DNA of 64,000 nucleotides from contig DASQTB010000048.1 of assembly GCA_035642095.1 (NCBI GenBank), forward strand, positions 13,175 to 77,174. Direction: 5' to 3'. The DNA is from DASQTB01 sp035642095. GTDB lineage: Bacteria > Actinomycetota > UBA4738 > CALAEC01. The position numbers and the translations under genes were made by a program. The notes beneath the pieces are model-generated. The model searched no databases and was not told where the DNA came from. It saw only the letters and a program-made list of their open reading frames with translations. Shown here in pieces: positions 26,530-35,189 of the stretch (position 1 is the first letter of the stretch; each line of letters opens with the position of its first letter).

Positions 26530-27864
26530 ATGGAAACAGATAGTAGATCCGGGTTCTCGGCGGGGGAGCCCCTCGAGCCGGTCGCGCTCGACCGGCTGAC
26601 GCTCCGGTTCCGGAACCCGGACCTCGAGGCCGCGTACAACAAGGACTTCTACCAGCACAACCTGGGGAACCTCCGGTTCGCCTTCCTCGGAGGTGTCGCC
26701 CTGTGGGTGCTGTTCGGGTTCGTGATCGACGGCTTCCTGCTGGTCCAGGCCGACCAGACGTTCGACCTGGTCATGCGGTACGGGGTGTTCACGCCCCTGC
26801 TGCTGGTGGTGTTCGGGCTAACCTTCCTTCACGGGTTCGAGCGTATGTGGGAGTGGGTGGCGGGTGGCGTCGTCATCGTGACCCTTCTCCTGTGGGTGTA
26901 CTACAACACCCAGGTGCTGACGATGCCCGTCGATTACGGGTACGTCGGACTGATCCTGATCACGGCTTTCACCTATACGCTGCTTCGCTTGCGGTTCGTC
27001 CTGGTGGTCCTGACCACCGTCGTGGCCATCGCCACGTATGTGCCGTACGCCGTCATCGCCGTCCACATCTTCGGCGTGAAGACGGTCCTGGCCACCCTGT
27101 ACCTGTCGACGTTCGGCGTGCTGTGGGGTGTGGCCGCGTACCGTCTGGAGCGGTTCACGAGATTGCTCTTCGTCAGGGAGCGCCAGCTCGACCGGGAGCG
27201 GGAGCGGTCGGACAGCCTGCTGCTCAACGTCCTCCCGCAGGCCATCGTGGCCCGTCTGAAGGCCAAGCCGATCGAAGGCCGCATGGCCGAGGCCCTCGAG
27301 GAGGTGAGCATCGTCTTCGCCGACGCGGTCGGTTCGACGGAACAGGCCGCGAAGTGCTCCCCGGACGAGTTCGCGGCCGCGCTGGACGAGCTCTTCGGCC
27401 GGTTCGACGATCTGGCCGATCGCTACGGCCTGGAGAAGGTGAAGACGATCGGCGACGCGTACATGGCGGTGGCTGGAGCTCCCACTCCGATGGACGACCA
27501 TGCCGAAGCCGCGGCCGACATGGCGCTGGATATGCTCGCCCAGGCCGGCCAGGTTCGGTGGCCGTCCGGCGACCCCATCGCCCTGCGGGTCGGCGTGGCC
27601 ACCGGTCCCGCCGTGGCCGGTGTGATCGGCCAGCGGAAGTTCGCCTACGACCTGTGGGGGGACACGGTGAACCTGGCCAGCCGTCTGGAGGCCAGCGGGG
27701 AGCCGGGCCGGATCCTGGTGTCGGAGACGATGGCGGAGTTGCTGGCCGACCGATACGAGTTCGGTCCCGCGCAGGTCCTCGACCTCAAGGGAAAGGGGCC
27801 GACGCCGGTCCGGTTCCTCGTCGCCCGCCGGGCCGACGTGCAGGCGGCGACTGCTTCCTCGTAG
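26530..27864 (+). CDS. Membrane-anchored class III adenylate/guanylate cyclase
   Basis: 444 residues. About six membrane helices (50-205), an amphipathic linker ('RLLFVRERQLDRERERSDSLLLNVLP'-like; positions 211-237), and a cyclase domain. Metal-binding Asp265 ('FADAVGST') and Asp309 ('KTIGDAYMAV'), Lys303/305 and Asp374 ('YDLWGDTVN') in the substrate site point to an active cyclase, probably for cAMP. No accessory gene explains the input signal. ATG is 7 nt after a weak CATCAT box. Confidence 0.9.
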   Translation: METDSRSGFSAGEPLEPVALDRLTLRFRNPDLEAAYNKDFYQHNLGNLRFAFLGGVALWVLFGFVIDGFLLVQADQTFDLVMRYGVFTPLLLVVFGLTFLHGFERMWEWVAGGVVIVTLLLWVYYNTQVLTMPVDYGYVGLILITAFTYTLLRLRFVLVVLTTVVAIATYVPYAVIAVHIFGVKTVLATLYLSTFGVLWGVAAYRLERFTRLLFVRERQLDRERERSDSLLLNVLPQAIVARLKAKPIEGRMAEALEEVSIVFADAVGSTEQAAKCSPDEFAAALDELFGRFDDLADRYGLEKVKTIGDAYMAVAGAPTPMDDHAEAAADMALDMLAQAGQVRWPSGDPIALRVGVATGPAVAGVIGQRKFAYDLWGDTVNLASRLEASGEPGRILVSETMAELLADRYEFGPAQVLDLKGKGPTPVRFLVARRADVQAATASS

Positions 27865-27915
27865 TCGCTGCGCGGCGACGCCTGGACCGTTCGGTCCCGC
27901 CAGCATCGACCGGGC

Positions 27916-27921
27916 TATGCT
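27916..27921 (+). promoter_or_regulatory. -10 box of the HAD hydrolase gene
   Basis: TATGCT, then 7 nt, then GTG at 27929. The ATG at 27917 lies inside the -10 box, so it cannot be the start if this promoter is used. Confidence 0.55.
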
Positions 27922-27928
27922 GACTTCG

Positions 27929-28591
27929 GTGCGCGGCTTGATCTTCGACCTCGACGGCACCCTGGTGGACACGGTGTACGCGCACGTCTTTGCCTGGTAC
28001 CGGGCCTTGGCCGAAGCCGGTGCCCGGATCGAGGCGTGGCGCATCCACCGGAAGATCGGGATGAGCGGCGGCCTGTTCACGCGAGCGGTGGCCCGGGAGG
28101 TGGGTCGGGCCCTCGACTCGAACGAGGTCGAAGCGGTTCAGCGGCGTCACGGGGAACTGTTCCGTGAGCTCATGCCGGACCGCCCGTGCCTGCCCGGAGC
28201 GGTGGAGCTTCTCCACCATCTCCGGGAGCTGGGTATCCCCTTCGGCATCGCTACTTCCGGACGAAGGCCTGAGATCGACGCATCGCTGGAGGCCCTCGGC
28301 GTCGGCTTCGAGACCGTGGTCGTCGAGCGCGGCCATGTGGCCAGGGCCAAACCGGAACCCGATCTGTTCATCGCCTGCCAGAAGCGGCTCGGGCTTCCCG
28401 CCGAGCAGTGTTACGTCGTCGGAGATGCGGTGTGGGACCTCCTGGCCGCCCGTCGAGCGGGGATGTTCAGCGTTGGGGTGATGACCGGTGGCTACGGCGA
28501 GGACGAGCTCATCCGAGCCGGGGCCTTCCGGGTGTACCGCGACCCGGCGGAGCTGCGGGTCTCCCTGGATGAGCTCGGCGTTCTTCCCTGA
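27929..28591 (+). CDS. HAD-superfamily hydrolase
   Basis: 220 residues beginning 'RGLIFDLDGTLVDT', the HAD nucleophile motif; motif II 'GIATSGRRPEI', Lys motif in 'ARAKPEPDLF', motif IV 'VVGDAVWDLLAARRAG'. It is a phosphoglycolate-phosphatase-like small-molecule phosphatase; substrate unknown. GTG 27929 is preferred over ATG 27917 because it follows TATGCT by 7 nt and starts directly at the conserved region. Confidence 0.88.
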   Translation: MRGLIFDLDGTLVDTVYAHVFAWYRALAEAGARIEAWRIHRKIGMSGGLFTRAVAREVGRALDSNEVEAVQRRHGELFRELMPDRPCLPGAVELLHHLRELGIPFGIATSGRRPEIDASLEALGVGFETVVVERGHVARAKPEPDLFIACQKRLGLPAEQCYVVGDAVWDLLAARRAGMFSVGVMTGGYGEDELIRAGAFRVYRDPAELRVSLDELGVLP

Positions 28592-28600
28592 CGCGGGCGG

Positions 28601-28960
28601 TCAGCCCGACTTGAGGTCGCACCATGCCCGGACGGCGACCTCGAGGTCCCGTCGCTTGGCCTTCACGTCGTCGAGGTCCGCGAACCGCAGATAGCGCACC
28701 GTGGCGCCGCCACCCTCCAGGCGTGGGTGCTTCCCCGGGAGCGTGGCACCCTGATGGAACATCAGGCTCACGTGCTTCTTCGACCGCGGATCGATGCTGG
28801 CCATGTTGCCTTCGAACACGAAGGTCGGGCTCTTCCACTTTATTGCTTCGGTCAGGCGACGATCGGTGCGGAGGATGATTCTCCGCACCTCGAGCATGGC
28901 GTCCTTCTGGGGGTGGTCCAGATCCTCGAACCAGGCCTCGACCTCTGGACTGGCGCCCAT
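28601..28960 (-). CDS. DUF1801-family protein
   Basis: 119 residues. Family pattern 'AMLEVRRIILRTDRRLTEAI' followed by 'WKSPTFVFEGNMASI' and 'HVSLMFHQGATLPG', typical of DUF1801 (YdhG-like), small cytoplasmic proteins of unknown function. ATG 28960 has AAGGA upstream; an alternative GTG at 28975 adds five residues. It converges with the HAD gene. Confidence 0.75.
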   Translation of the reverse strand: MGASPEVEAWFEDLDHPQKDAMLEVRRIILRTDRRLTEAIKWKSPTFVFEGNMASIDPRSKKHVSLMFHQGATLPGKHPRLEGGGATVRYLRFADLDDVKAKRRDLEVAVRAWCDLKSG

Positions 28961-29002
28961 GGGTCCTTCTATCACACGAGGAATGCCCGAAGCCTCAAGC
29001 CG

Positions 29003-30400
29003 CTACAGGACCTTGCCGGGGTTGAGGATGCCTTCCGGATCGAGGGCGTGCTTCACGGCGGCGTGGACCCGGAATCCGTCGTCGCCGAGCTCTTCGGTGA
29101 GCCAGGGACGCTTGAGGAGGCCCACGCCGTGCTCGCCGGTGATCGTGCCGCCCAGGTCGACCGCCGCCCGGAGGATGTCCTGGAAGGCGGCCCGGGCTCG
29201 AGCGACGTGCTCGGGGTCCCGGTGGTCATAGACGAGCGTGGGATGCATGTTGCCGTCCCCGGCATGGCCGAACGTCCCGATCACGACGGCGTGGTCGGCG
29301 GCGATGCGCTCGATGGCCTCGAACAGTTCGGTGATCCGGCCGATGGGCACGGCCACGTCGTCGAGGAGAATGGTCCCCTGACGCTCGAGGGCGGGAAGGG
29401 CCAAACGCCGGGCATTCATGAGGAGGTCGGCCTCCATCGGGTCGGACGACCGGGCCACCAGCGTGGCTCCCGCGGACGTGCAGGCTCGCGCCATCCGTTC
29501 GATCTGGTTCGCGGCCTGCTCCCCGCCGGCGTCGGATCTCCCGATCAGCATGGCGGCGGCATCGAGGTCGAGATCCATATGTTTCCATTCGTCGACGGCC
29601 CGCACCGTGTGGCGGTCCATCAGCTCGAGGACCGAGGGGACCACCTCGGAGGTGATCTCCGCGATGGCCGTTCCTGCGGACTTCAGATCCCCGAAGAACG
29701 CGACCAGCGTGGCCGGAGGGGGCGGAGCTGGCCGGAGGCGCAGGGTGGCCTCCGTCACCACTCCGAGTGTCCCCTCGGAACCGACGAACAGGCCGGTGAG
29801 GTCGTATCCTGCGACGCGCTTGACCGTCCTGCCTCCGGTTCGGATCAGGGAGCCGTCGGCCAGGACGACCTGCAGGCCGAGGACGGAATCTCGGGTCACC
29901 CCGTACTTCGCGCAGCACAGCCCTCCCGCGTTGGTGGCGATGTTTCCCCCGATCGACGAGAACCCAGCGCTGGCCGGATCCGGGGGGTACCACAGTCCCC
30001 GTTCGGCAGCAGCCGCGGAGAGGTCGCCGTTGATGACGCCCGGCTCGACGACAGCGAGGAGGTTGGCTCGGTCGATTTGCAGGACCCGGTCCATTGCCGT
30101 GAGCGACAGGACCAGCCCGCCGTCGACAGCGTTTGCCCCGCCGGACAGCCCCGATCCCGCGCCTCGGGGCACCACCGGTACGCCGCCCGCCGACGCGATC
30201 CGGAGGGTGGTCTGCACCTCGGCCGCCAAGCGGGGGCGGACGACGGCGAGGGGCATCCCCGCCCCGGGAAGCGCCGCCTGATCCCGCCGGTAGCTCTCCA
30301 TCACGTCCCGGTCCGTGAGCAGTGCAGCGGACGGAAGAGAGCGGGCCAGCGCGTCGAGCACGTCGGACCCGTCGGCGCGAGGTCTCCGTGGGTCCACCAT
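29003..30400 (-). CDS. FAD-linked oxidase (glycolate/D-lactate oxidase GlcD-like)
   Basis: 465 residues. PCMH-type FAD domain ('PVVPRGAGSGLSGGANAVDGG', 'SIGGNIATNAGGLCCAKYG', 'GLFVGSEGTLGVVTEATL') and a C-terminal substrate domain ending 'ITGEHGVGLLKRPWLTEE' and 'DPEGILNPGKVL'. It oxidises a 2-hydroxy acid such as glycolate or D-lactate. It follows an SDR gene by 7 nt on the same strand and may belong to the neighbouring LacI regulon. Confidence 0.9.
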   Translation of the reverse strand: MVDPRRPRADGSDVLDALARSLPSAALLTDRDVMESYRRDQAALPGAGMPLAVVRPRLAAEVQTTLRIASAGGVPVVPRGAGSGLSGGANAVDGGLVLSLTAMDRVLQIDRANLLAVVEPGVINGDLSAAAAERGLWYPPDPASAGFSSIGGNIATNAGGLCCAKYGVTRDSVLGLQVVLADGSLIRTGGRTVKRVAGYDLTGLFVGSEGTLGVVTEATLRLRPAPPPPATLVAFFGDLKSAGTAIAEITSEVVPSVLELMDRHTVRAVDEWKHMDLDLDAAAMLIGRSDAGGEQAANQIERMARACTSAGATLVARSSDPMEADLLMNARRLALPALERQGTILLDDVAVPIGRITELFEAIERIAADHAVVIGTFGHAGDGNMHPTLVYDHRDPEHVARARAAFQDILRAAVDLGGTITGEHGVGLLKRPWLTEELGDDGFRVHAAVKHALDPEGILNPGKVL

Positions 30401-30407
30401 CCGCCGG

Positions 30408-31100
30408 CTACCGGGAGATGGTCATCTCGGTGACATGGGCCGCGCCGGGGTCGAGAGCGACTCGGAGAATCTGCCGGGCCACGTGGCGCGGATCCATGTA
30501 GTCGGTCAGGTCGGGCATCCGCCCCGTCTCGGGGGACCAGAACGCGGTCCGCATACCACCGGGGTAGACGGTCAGGGTTCGGACGGAGGTGCCCTTGAGG
30601 GCGATGCGGAGCGCCTCCATGAATCCTCGGGCGCCCCACTTGGCGGCGCAGTAGACCGCTTCCTCGGCCCGACCGACGAGTGCGGCCGAGGACAGGACGC
30701 TCACCACGGTCCCTCCGGTCGCCCGGAGGGCCGGGAGGGCAGCCGCCGTGGCGAGCATCAGCCCCTTCAGGTTCGCCGCCAAGACCTCGTCGATCATGGC
30801 TTCGGTCAGGTCTTCCACCGGGCCGAACCGTCCCACGCCAGCGGCGTTCACCAGGAAGCCGAGGGATCCCATGGCCGCGACCTGGTCGAAGGTCGATCGC
30901 ACCTGGCTCTCGCTGGACACGTCGCACACCATCCCGTGGGCGTCGGCCCCCTCGCCGCGAAGGCGTTCCACCGCTTCTCCGACAGTCTGAGCATCTCGGG
31001 CGATGATCGAAACGGCCATGCCCGCGGCCGCCAGTGATTCGGCCAGGGCGAACCCGAGGCCGGAGCTTCCTCCCGTTACCACCGCCCTGTTTCGAGCCAT
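30408..31100 (-). CDS. Short-chain dehydrogenase/reductase
   Basis: 230 residues. Rossmann cofactor motif 'VVTGGSSGLGFALAE', 'NAAGVGRFGPV', active-site 'YCAAK' with a Ser about 14 residues earlier ('VSVLSSAALVG'). Substrate unknown. A GGAGG precedes the ATG, and a TATCGT box (31128-31133, minus strand) gives a short leader. It diverges from the LacI gene across a 146-nt region that holds an operator, so coordinate control is plausible. Confidence 0.9.
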   Translation of the reverse strand: MARNRAVVTGGSSGLGFALAESLAAAGMAVSIIARDAQTVGEAVERLRGEGADAHGMVCDVSSESQVRSTFDQVAAMGSLGFLVNAAGVGRFGPVEDLTEAMIDEVLAANLKGLMLATAAALPALRATGGTVVSVLSSAALVGRAEEAVYCAAKWGARGFMEALRIALKGTSVRTLTVYPGGMRTAFWSPETGRMPDLTDYMDPRHVARQILRVALDPGAAHVTEMTISR

Positions 31101-31167
31101 GACATCCTCCGCCCCAGCCCGGGGCCCACGATAGCCCGTGGGCCACGGTCGCCGAGCGGTCGCTCGC

Positions 31168-31217
31168 TTGACAACGACTCGCCGGGAGTGCTTGGCTCCG
31201 GGTTTGACAACGTTGTC
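31168..31217 (+). promoter_or_regulatory. LacI-family operator and promoter of the sugar regulon
   Basis: The perfect palindrome GACAACGTTGTC (31206-31217) recurs at 37217-37228. A half-site, TTGACAACG, lies at 31168-31176 and its TTGACA could be a -35, with TTGGCT (31192-31197) as the -10 18 nt on. Transcription would then begin near 31204, so a bound repressor would sit on the start point. The operator's own TTGACA (31204-31209) is an alternative -35. Confidence 0.75.
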
Positions 31218-31246
31218 GGAGCCCGAGGATGGCGTCCGGAGCGGGG

Positions 31247-32251
31247 ATGAGTGAGCGTCCCACGATGGTGGACGTGGCCAGGCTAGCCGGGGTGAGCCTC
31301 AAGACCGTCTCGCGTGTGGTGAACCATGAGGCGGGGGTTCGACCGGAGACCGAGTCTCGGGTTCGGGGGGCCGTGGAGGCCCTCGGGTACCGCGCGAACG
31401 ACATCGCCAGGAACCTTCGACGAGGCCGACCGTCGGCGACCATCGGCCTGGTCATCGAGGACGTCCGCAACCCTTTCTACTCAGCGGTGGCCCGTGCGGT
31501 CGAGCAGGTGGCCAGGGACCACGGCTACGTCGTCGTTATCGCGAACTCAGACGAGGACGCGGCGGCGGAGCGCAAGGCGGCGGCCAGCCTGCTGGAGCGA
31601 CGAGTGGGCGGGCTCCTGATCGTTCCGGCCGGCCGTGACCACGCGTACCTCCGGAACGAGGTCCGCCTGGGCACGCCGGTCGTGTTCATGGACCGGCCGG
31701 CCGACTCGATCGACGCTGACGAGGTGCTGCTCGACAACGCGGGCGGGGCGCGCCAGGCGGCCGAGCATCTGCTCGCCCGGGGCCATCGCCGGATCGCGGT
31801 GGTGGCCGACTCCCCGGACATCGTTACGATCGCCGAGCGGCTGTCGGGGTATCGCCGAACCGTGGAGGCGGCTGGTCTGACCGTGGACGAGACCCTGATC
31901 AGGACCGGCCTGCACGATGTGCGGGATGCCGAGGCAGCGACTGTCCACCTCCTGGCCTTGTCCGACCCGCCCACGGCCATCTTCGCCACGAACAACCGGG
32001 GGTGCGTCGGGGCTCTCCGGGCTCTCCACGTTCGTTCGGAGGAACGCTCTCGCGCCGCCCTGGTGGGGTTCGACGACTTCGAGCTGGCCGATCTCCTCCA
32101 GGTCACCGTGGTGCGGCACGACCCCCACGAGATGGGCCGGCGGGCGGCGGACCTTCTGTTTGCCAGGCTGTCGGGCGACGAGAGCCCACCCCAGCGGATC
32201 GTCCTCCCGACCGAGCTCGTGGTCCGCGCCTCCAAGGAGACCTCGCCATGA
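31247..32251 (+). CDS. LacI-family transcriptional regulator
   Basis: About 334 residues from this start. N-terminal helix-turn-helix and hinge 'MVDVARLAGVSLKTVSRVVNH', then a periplasmic-binding-like sugar domain ('IGLVIEDVRNPFYSAVARAV', 'GGLLIVPAGRD', 'ATNNRGCVGALRAL', 'LVGFDDFELADLL'). It probably represses the adjacent transport and catabolic genes from the GACAACGTTGTC palindromes. An upstream ATG at 31229 would add six residues. The stop overlaps the ABC ATPase start (ATGA). Confidence 0.93.
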   Translation: MSERPTMVDVARLAGVSLKTVSRVVNHEAGVRPETESRVRGAVEALGYRANDIARNLRRGRPSATIGLVIEDVRNPFYSAVARAVEQVARDHGYVVVIANSDEDAAAERKAAASLLERRVGGLLIVPAGRDHAYLRNEVRLGTPVVFMDRPADSIDADEVLLDNAGGARQAAEHLLARGHRRIAVVADSPDIVTIAERLSGYRRTVEAAGLTVDETLIRTGLHDVRDAEAATVHLLALSDPPTAIFATNNRGCVGALRALHVRSEERSRAALVGFDDFELADLLQVTVVRHDPHEMGRRAADLLFARLSGDESPPQRIVLPTELVVRASKETSP

Positions 32252-33027
32252 CCGGGGCCGAAGCGGCCGCCCCCGATGGATACCTGCTCGAAGCCCGCGG
32301 GATCGTCAAGCGCTACGGGCACGTTCAGGCGCTTCAGGAGGCGGACTTCGACGTGCTCCCCGGGGAGGTCACCGCGCTGGTTGGAGACAACGGCGCCGGG
32401 AAGAGCACCCTGATCAAGATTCTGTCGGGCACGGTTCAGCCGGATGCCGGGAAGATTCGCTTCGAGGGCCATCCGGTGACGATCCACTCGCCGCTCGACG
32501 CCCGCCGTCTCGGCGTGGAGACCGTGTACCAGGACCTGGCTCTGGCCGAGGACCTGGACCCGGCGGCGAACCTCTTCCTGGGGCGGGAGCTGCTGCGGCC
32601 GGGCGTGCTCGGCATGGTGGGGTTCATCGACAAGCGGGCGATGAGAGGCCGCGCGTCGGAATCGTTCAGGACACTCGGCATCGACCTCCAGGACATGGAT
32701 GCCGAGGTCGGCATGCTCTCGGGTGGCCAGCGACAGACGGTGGCCGTCAGCCGGGCTGCCACGTGGGCCAGCCGGGTGATCTTCATGGACGAACCGACCG
32801 CGGCGCTCGGGGTGGTTCAGGCGGAGCGGGTCCTCGAACTCGTCCGGCGGATCCGAGAATCGGGGAAGTCGGTCGTCCTGATCAGCCACAACCTGCCGCA
32901 GGTGTTCCAGGCGGCGGACCGGATCCAGGTGCTGCGCCTGGGTCGGCGGGTGGCCGCCTTCCGGGCCGAAGAGGTGACCATGGACGAGGTCGTCGGCGCG
33001 ATGACGGGCGCCGCGGAGGAGGGGTAG
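32248..33027 (+). CDS. Sugar ABC transporter ATP-binding protein (FrcA-like)
   Basis: 259 residues with one ATPase domain; ribose-type RbsA proteins have two (about 500 residues), so this is the short FrcA-like form. Walker A 'GDNGAGKST' (47-54), signature 'LSGGQ' (156-160), Walker B 'VIFMDEP' and H-loop His213 in 'LISHN'. The sequence 'PTAALGVVQAERVL' is typical of this subgroup. Two copies would power the permease. It overlaps lacI by ATGA. Confidence 0.92.
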   Translation: MTGAEAAAPDGYLLEARGIVKRYGHVQALQEADFDVLPGEVTALVGDNGAGKSTLIKILSGTVQPDAGKIRFEGHPVTIHSPLDARRLGVETVYQDLALAEDLDPAANLFLGRELLRPGVLGMVGFIDKRAMRGRASESFRTLGIDLQDMDAEVGMLSGGQRQTVAVSRAATWASRVIFMDEPTAALGVVQAERVLELVRRIRESGKSVVLISHNLPQVFQAADRIQVLRLGRRVAAFRAEEVTMDEVVGAMTGAAEEG

Positions 33028-33030
33028 GCC

Positions 33031-34080
33031 GTGGTCCGGGAGCGCAGGCCGCTCGACCGACGGGAGCTGACCCGCCACCCCGAAGAGGGGGGATGGGGGG
33101 CGCGGAGCGGTCTGGTGCGGCTGACCGCAGCCACGTCGACATGGATCTTCTTGGTGCTGGTGGTGATCATCGCCATATTCTCGATCCTCAACTTCGACGC
33201 GTTTGCGTCGGTGTTCAACCTGCGCAACATCACCATCGACGCATCAAGCCTCGTGATCGTGGCGGTGGGGATGACGTTCGTGATCATCACCGGGGGGATC
33301 GACCTCTCGGTCGGATCGGTCCTGGTGTTCTCTCAGGTGGTGGCGGCCCTGGTCATGCGAGGGATGGGGGCGGAGGGGATGGCAGTCATCCTGGCCGGCC
33401 TCGGGAGCGCGCTGCTGTCCGGGCTCGTCTGGGGGCTTCTGAACGGGGTGCTGATCGCCAAGACGCGGATGCCCGCGCTGATCGTGACCTTGGGGACGCT
33501 CGGCATGGCGCAGGGTGCAGCGCTGCTGCTCAGCGGGGGGATCAACATCCGGCGGGCGGTTCCGACGGAACTCGTCACCACGGTAGGGATCGGGCGGCTG
33601 TTCGGCCAGATCCCTTATCAGGTCGTGATCGCGGCCGGAATCACCGTGATTGGGGGGATCCTGCTGCACCTCACTCGGTTTGGCCGACACACGTATGCGA
33701 TCGGCTCGAACGCCGAGGCGTCGCGCCGGGCCGGGATCAACGTGGCCGGGCACCTGATCAAGGTGTACGCGATGTCCGGAGTGCTGGCGGGGATGGCCGG
33801 GTACCTGCTGCTGGCGCGGTTCACCACGACCACGATCGAGGGACACGGGACCACCAACCTGCAGGCGATCGCGGCGGTAGTCATCGGAGGAACCAGCTTG
33901 TTCGGCGGGATCGGCACGGTGTTCGGCACGGTTGTGGGTGTGTTCATCCCGTCGATCCTTCGGAACGGGTTCATCATCCTCGGCGTCGAACCGTTCTGGC
34001 AGCAAGTTGCTGTGGGAGCGATCTTGATCTTGGCGGTGTACGTCGATCAGTTGAAGCGTCGCGCTCGTGAGCGGAAGTAG
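33031..34080 (+). CDS. Sugar ABC transporter permease (RbsC/FrcC-like)
   Basis: 349 residues, about ten membrane helices. The BPD_transp_2 signature segments are 'GMTFVIITGGIDLSVGSVL', 'IAKTRMPALIVTLGTLGMAQG' and 'SNAEASRRAGINV'. It forms the membrane channel for the solute delivered by the binding protein encoded next. It starts 3 nt after the ATPase gene. Confidence 0.93.
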   Translation: MVRERRPLDRRELTRHPEEGGWGARSGLVRLTAATSTWIFLVLVVIIAIFSILNFDAFASVFNLRNITIDASSLVIVAVGMTFVIITGGIDLSVGSVLVFSQVVAALVMRGMGAEGMAVILAGLGSALLSGLVWGLLNGVLIAKTRMPALIVTLGTLGMAQGAALLLSGGINIRRAVPTELVTTVGIGRLFGQIPYQVVIAAGITVIGGILLHLTRFGRHTYAIGSNAEASRRAGINVAGHLIKVYAMSGVLAGMAGYLLLARFTTTTIEGHGTTNLQAIAAVVIGGTSLFGGIGTVFGTVVGVFIPSILRNGFIILGVEPFWQQVAVGAILILAVYVDQLKRRARERK

Positions 34081-34158
34081 ACGAGCCGGAAGGAGGGAGG
34101 CGATCGGTTTCAGCACCGGCCGGGACGAAAGCGGGCAGCCGGAAAGAGGAGGAGTGCA

Positions 34159-35136
34159 ATGAGAAGAAGGTTACTGGTCCTCCTGGCCGTGATGGCTGTG
34201 GTCGCCGGAGCGTGCGGCGACGACGGCGATGAGGCCGGGGGTGCGGGAGGCGGTGAAGAGTCGTTCGACATCGTCCTGATCCAGGGCGTCGCGGGAGACG
34301 AGTTCTACATCACGATGGACTGCGGGGCCCGCGCCGCCGCCGAGGAGCTCGGGGTGAACTACTCGGTGCAGGGGCCGAACGAGTTCGATCCCACGGAGCA
34401 GATACCGATCGTGGAGGCCGTGACAGCTCAGCAGCCGGACGCCATCCTGATCGCCCCGACGGAGCGCACGGCCCTGATCGGGCCGCTCCAGGCGGCCCAG
34501 GATGCCGGGATCACCGTGGTGCTGGTAGATACCATCGTGGACGACCCGAACATCGGCGTCTCCCGGATCGCTACCGACAACGTGGAGGGCGGTCGGGTCG
34601 CCGGCGAGGCACTGGTCGAGCTGATCGGCGGCGAGGGCTCGGTGTTCGTCAACACCACCCAGCCGGGGGTCTCCACGGTCGAAGAGAGGCAGCAGGGATT
34701 CGAGGAGGTGATCGAGGGCGAGCCGGGGATCGAATATCTCGGTGCCGAGTTCAACAACGACGACCCGACCCGGGCTGCTCAGATCACGTCGGCGGTCCTG
34801 GCCCGCAACCCGGACCTGGCCGGTGTCTTCGCCACGAACCTGTTCTCGGCCGAGGGCGCGGCCACCGCGCTTCGAGACGCCGGTGCCCAGGACCAGGTTT
34901 CCATCGTCGGCTTCGACGCCAGCCCCGGTCAGGTCGATCAGCTGGAGGAGGGGCTGGTCCAGGCGCTGGTGGCCCAGAACCCCAGAGAGATCGGGTTCCG
35001 GGGCGTGCAGACGGCCGTAGCGGCGCTGCGGGGCGAGGAGCACGAGGAGGAGATCACCACCCCGCTGACGGTGGTGACCCAGGACAACCTGGAGGACCCG
35101 GAGGTCCAGGACACCCTGTATCTCGGGGAGTGCTGA
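34159..35136 (+). CDS. Sugar ABC transporter substrate-binding lipoprotein (RbsB-like)
   Basis: 325 residues. Lipobox ends at Cys19 ('VVAGAC'), an acidic linker, then a periplasmic-binding domain ('ALIGPLQAAQDAGITVVLVD', 'GVFATNLFSAEGAATALRDA', 'IVGFDASPGQVDQLEEG'). The ligand is probably a monosaccharide but cannot be named. A GAGGAGG ribosome site precedes the ATG; the gene is 78 nt after the permease. Confidence 0.93.
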   Translation: MRRRLLVLLAVMAVVAGACGDDGDEAGGAGGGEESFDIVLIQGVAGDEFYITMDCGARAAAEELGVNYSVQGPNEFDPTEQIPIVEAVTAQQPDAILIAPTERTALIGPLQAAQDAGITVVLVDTIVDDPNIGVSRIATDNVEGGRVAGEALVELIGGEGSVFVNTTQPGVSTVEERQQGFEEVIEGEPGIEYLGAEFNNDDPTRAAQITSAVLARNPDLAGVFATNLFSAEGAATALRDAGAQDQVSIVGFDASPGQVDQLEEGLVQALVAQNPREIGFRGVQTAVAALRGEEHEEEITTPLTVVTQDNLEDPEVQDTLYLGEC

Positions 35137-35161
35137 TCTCGGTCTGATCGAACGTGTGGCT

Positions 35162-35179
35162 GGCGCCGGTTTCGGCGCC
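35162..35179. terminator. Hairpin between convergent genes
   Basis: GGCGCCG (35162-35168) pairs with CGGCGCC (35173-35179) over a 4-nt loop, between the binding-protein gene (+) and the dehydrogenase gene (-). It could end transcription from both sides. No T tract. Confidence 0.45.
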
Positions 35180-35189
35180 GGCCGCACGG

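Noticed and set aside
27917..27928. ATG 27917 as the HAD gene start
   Set aside because: The ATG is inside the TATGCT -10 box; GTG 27929 is 7 nt after it and begins at the conserved motif.
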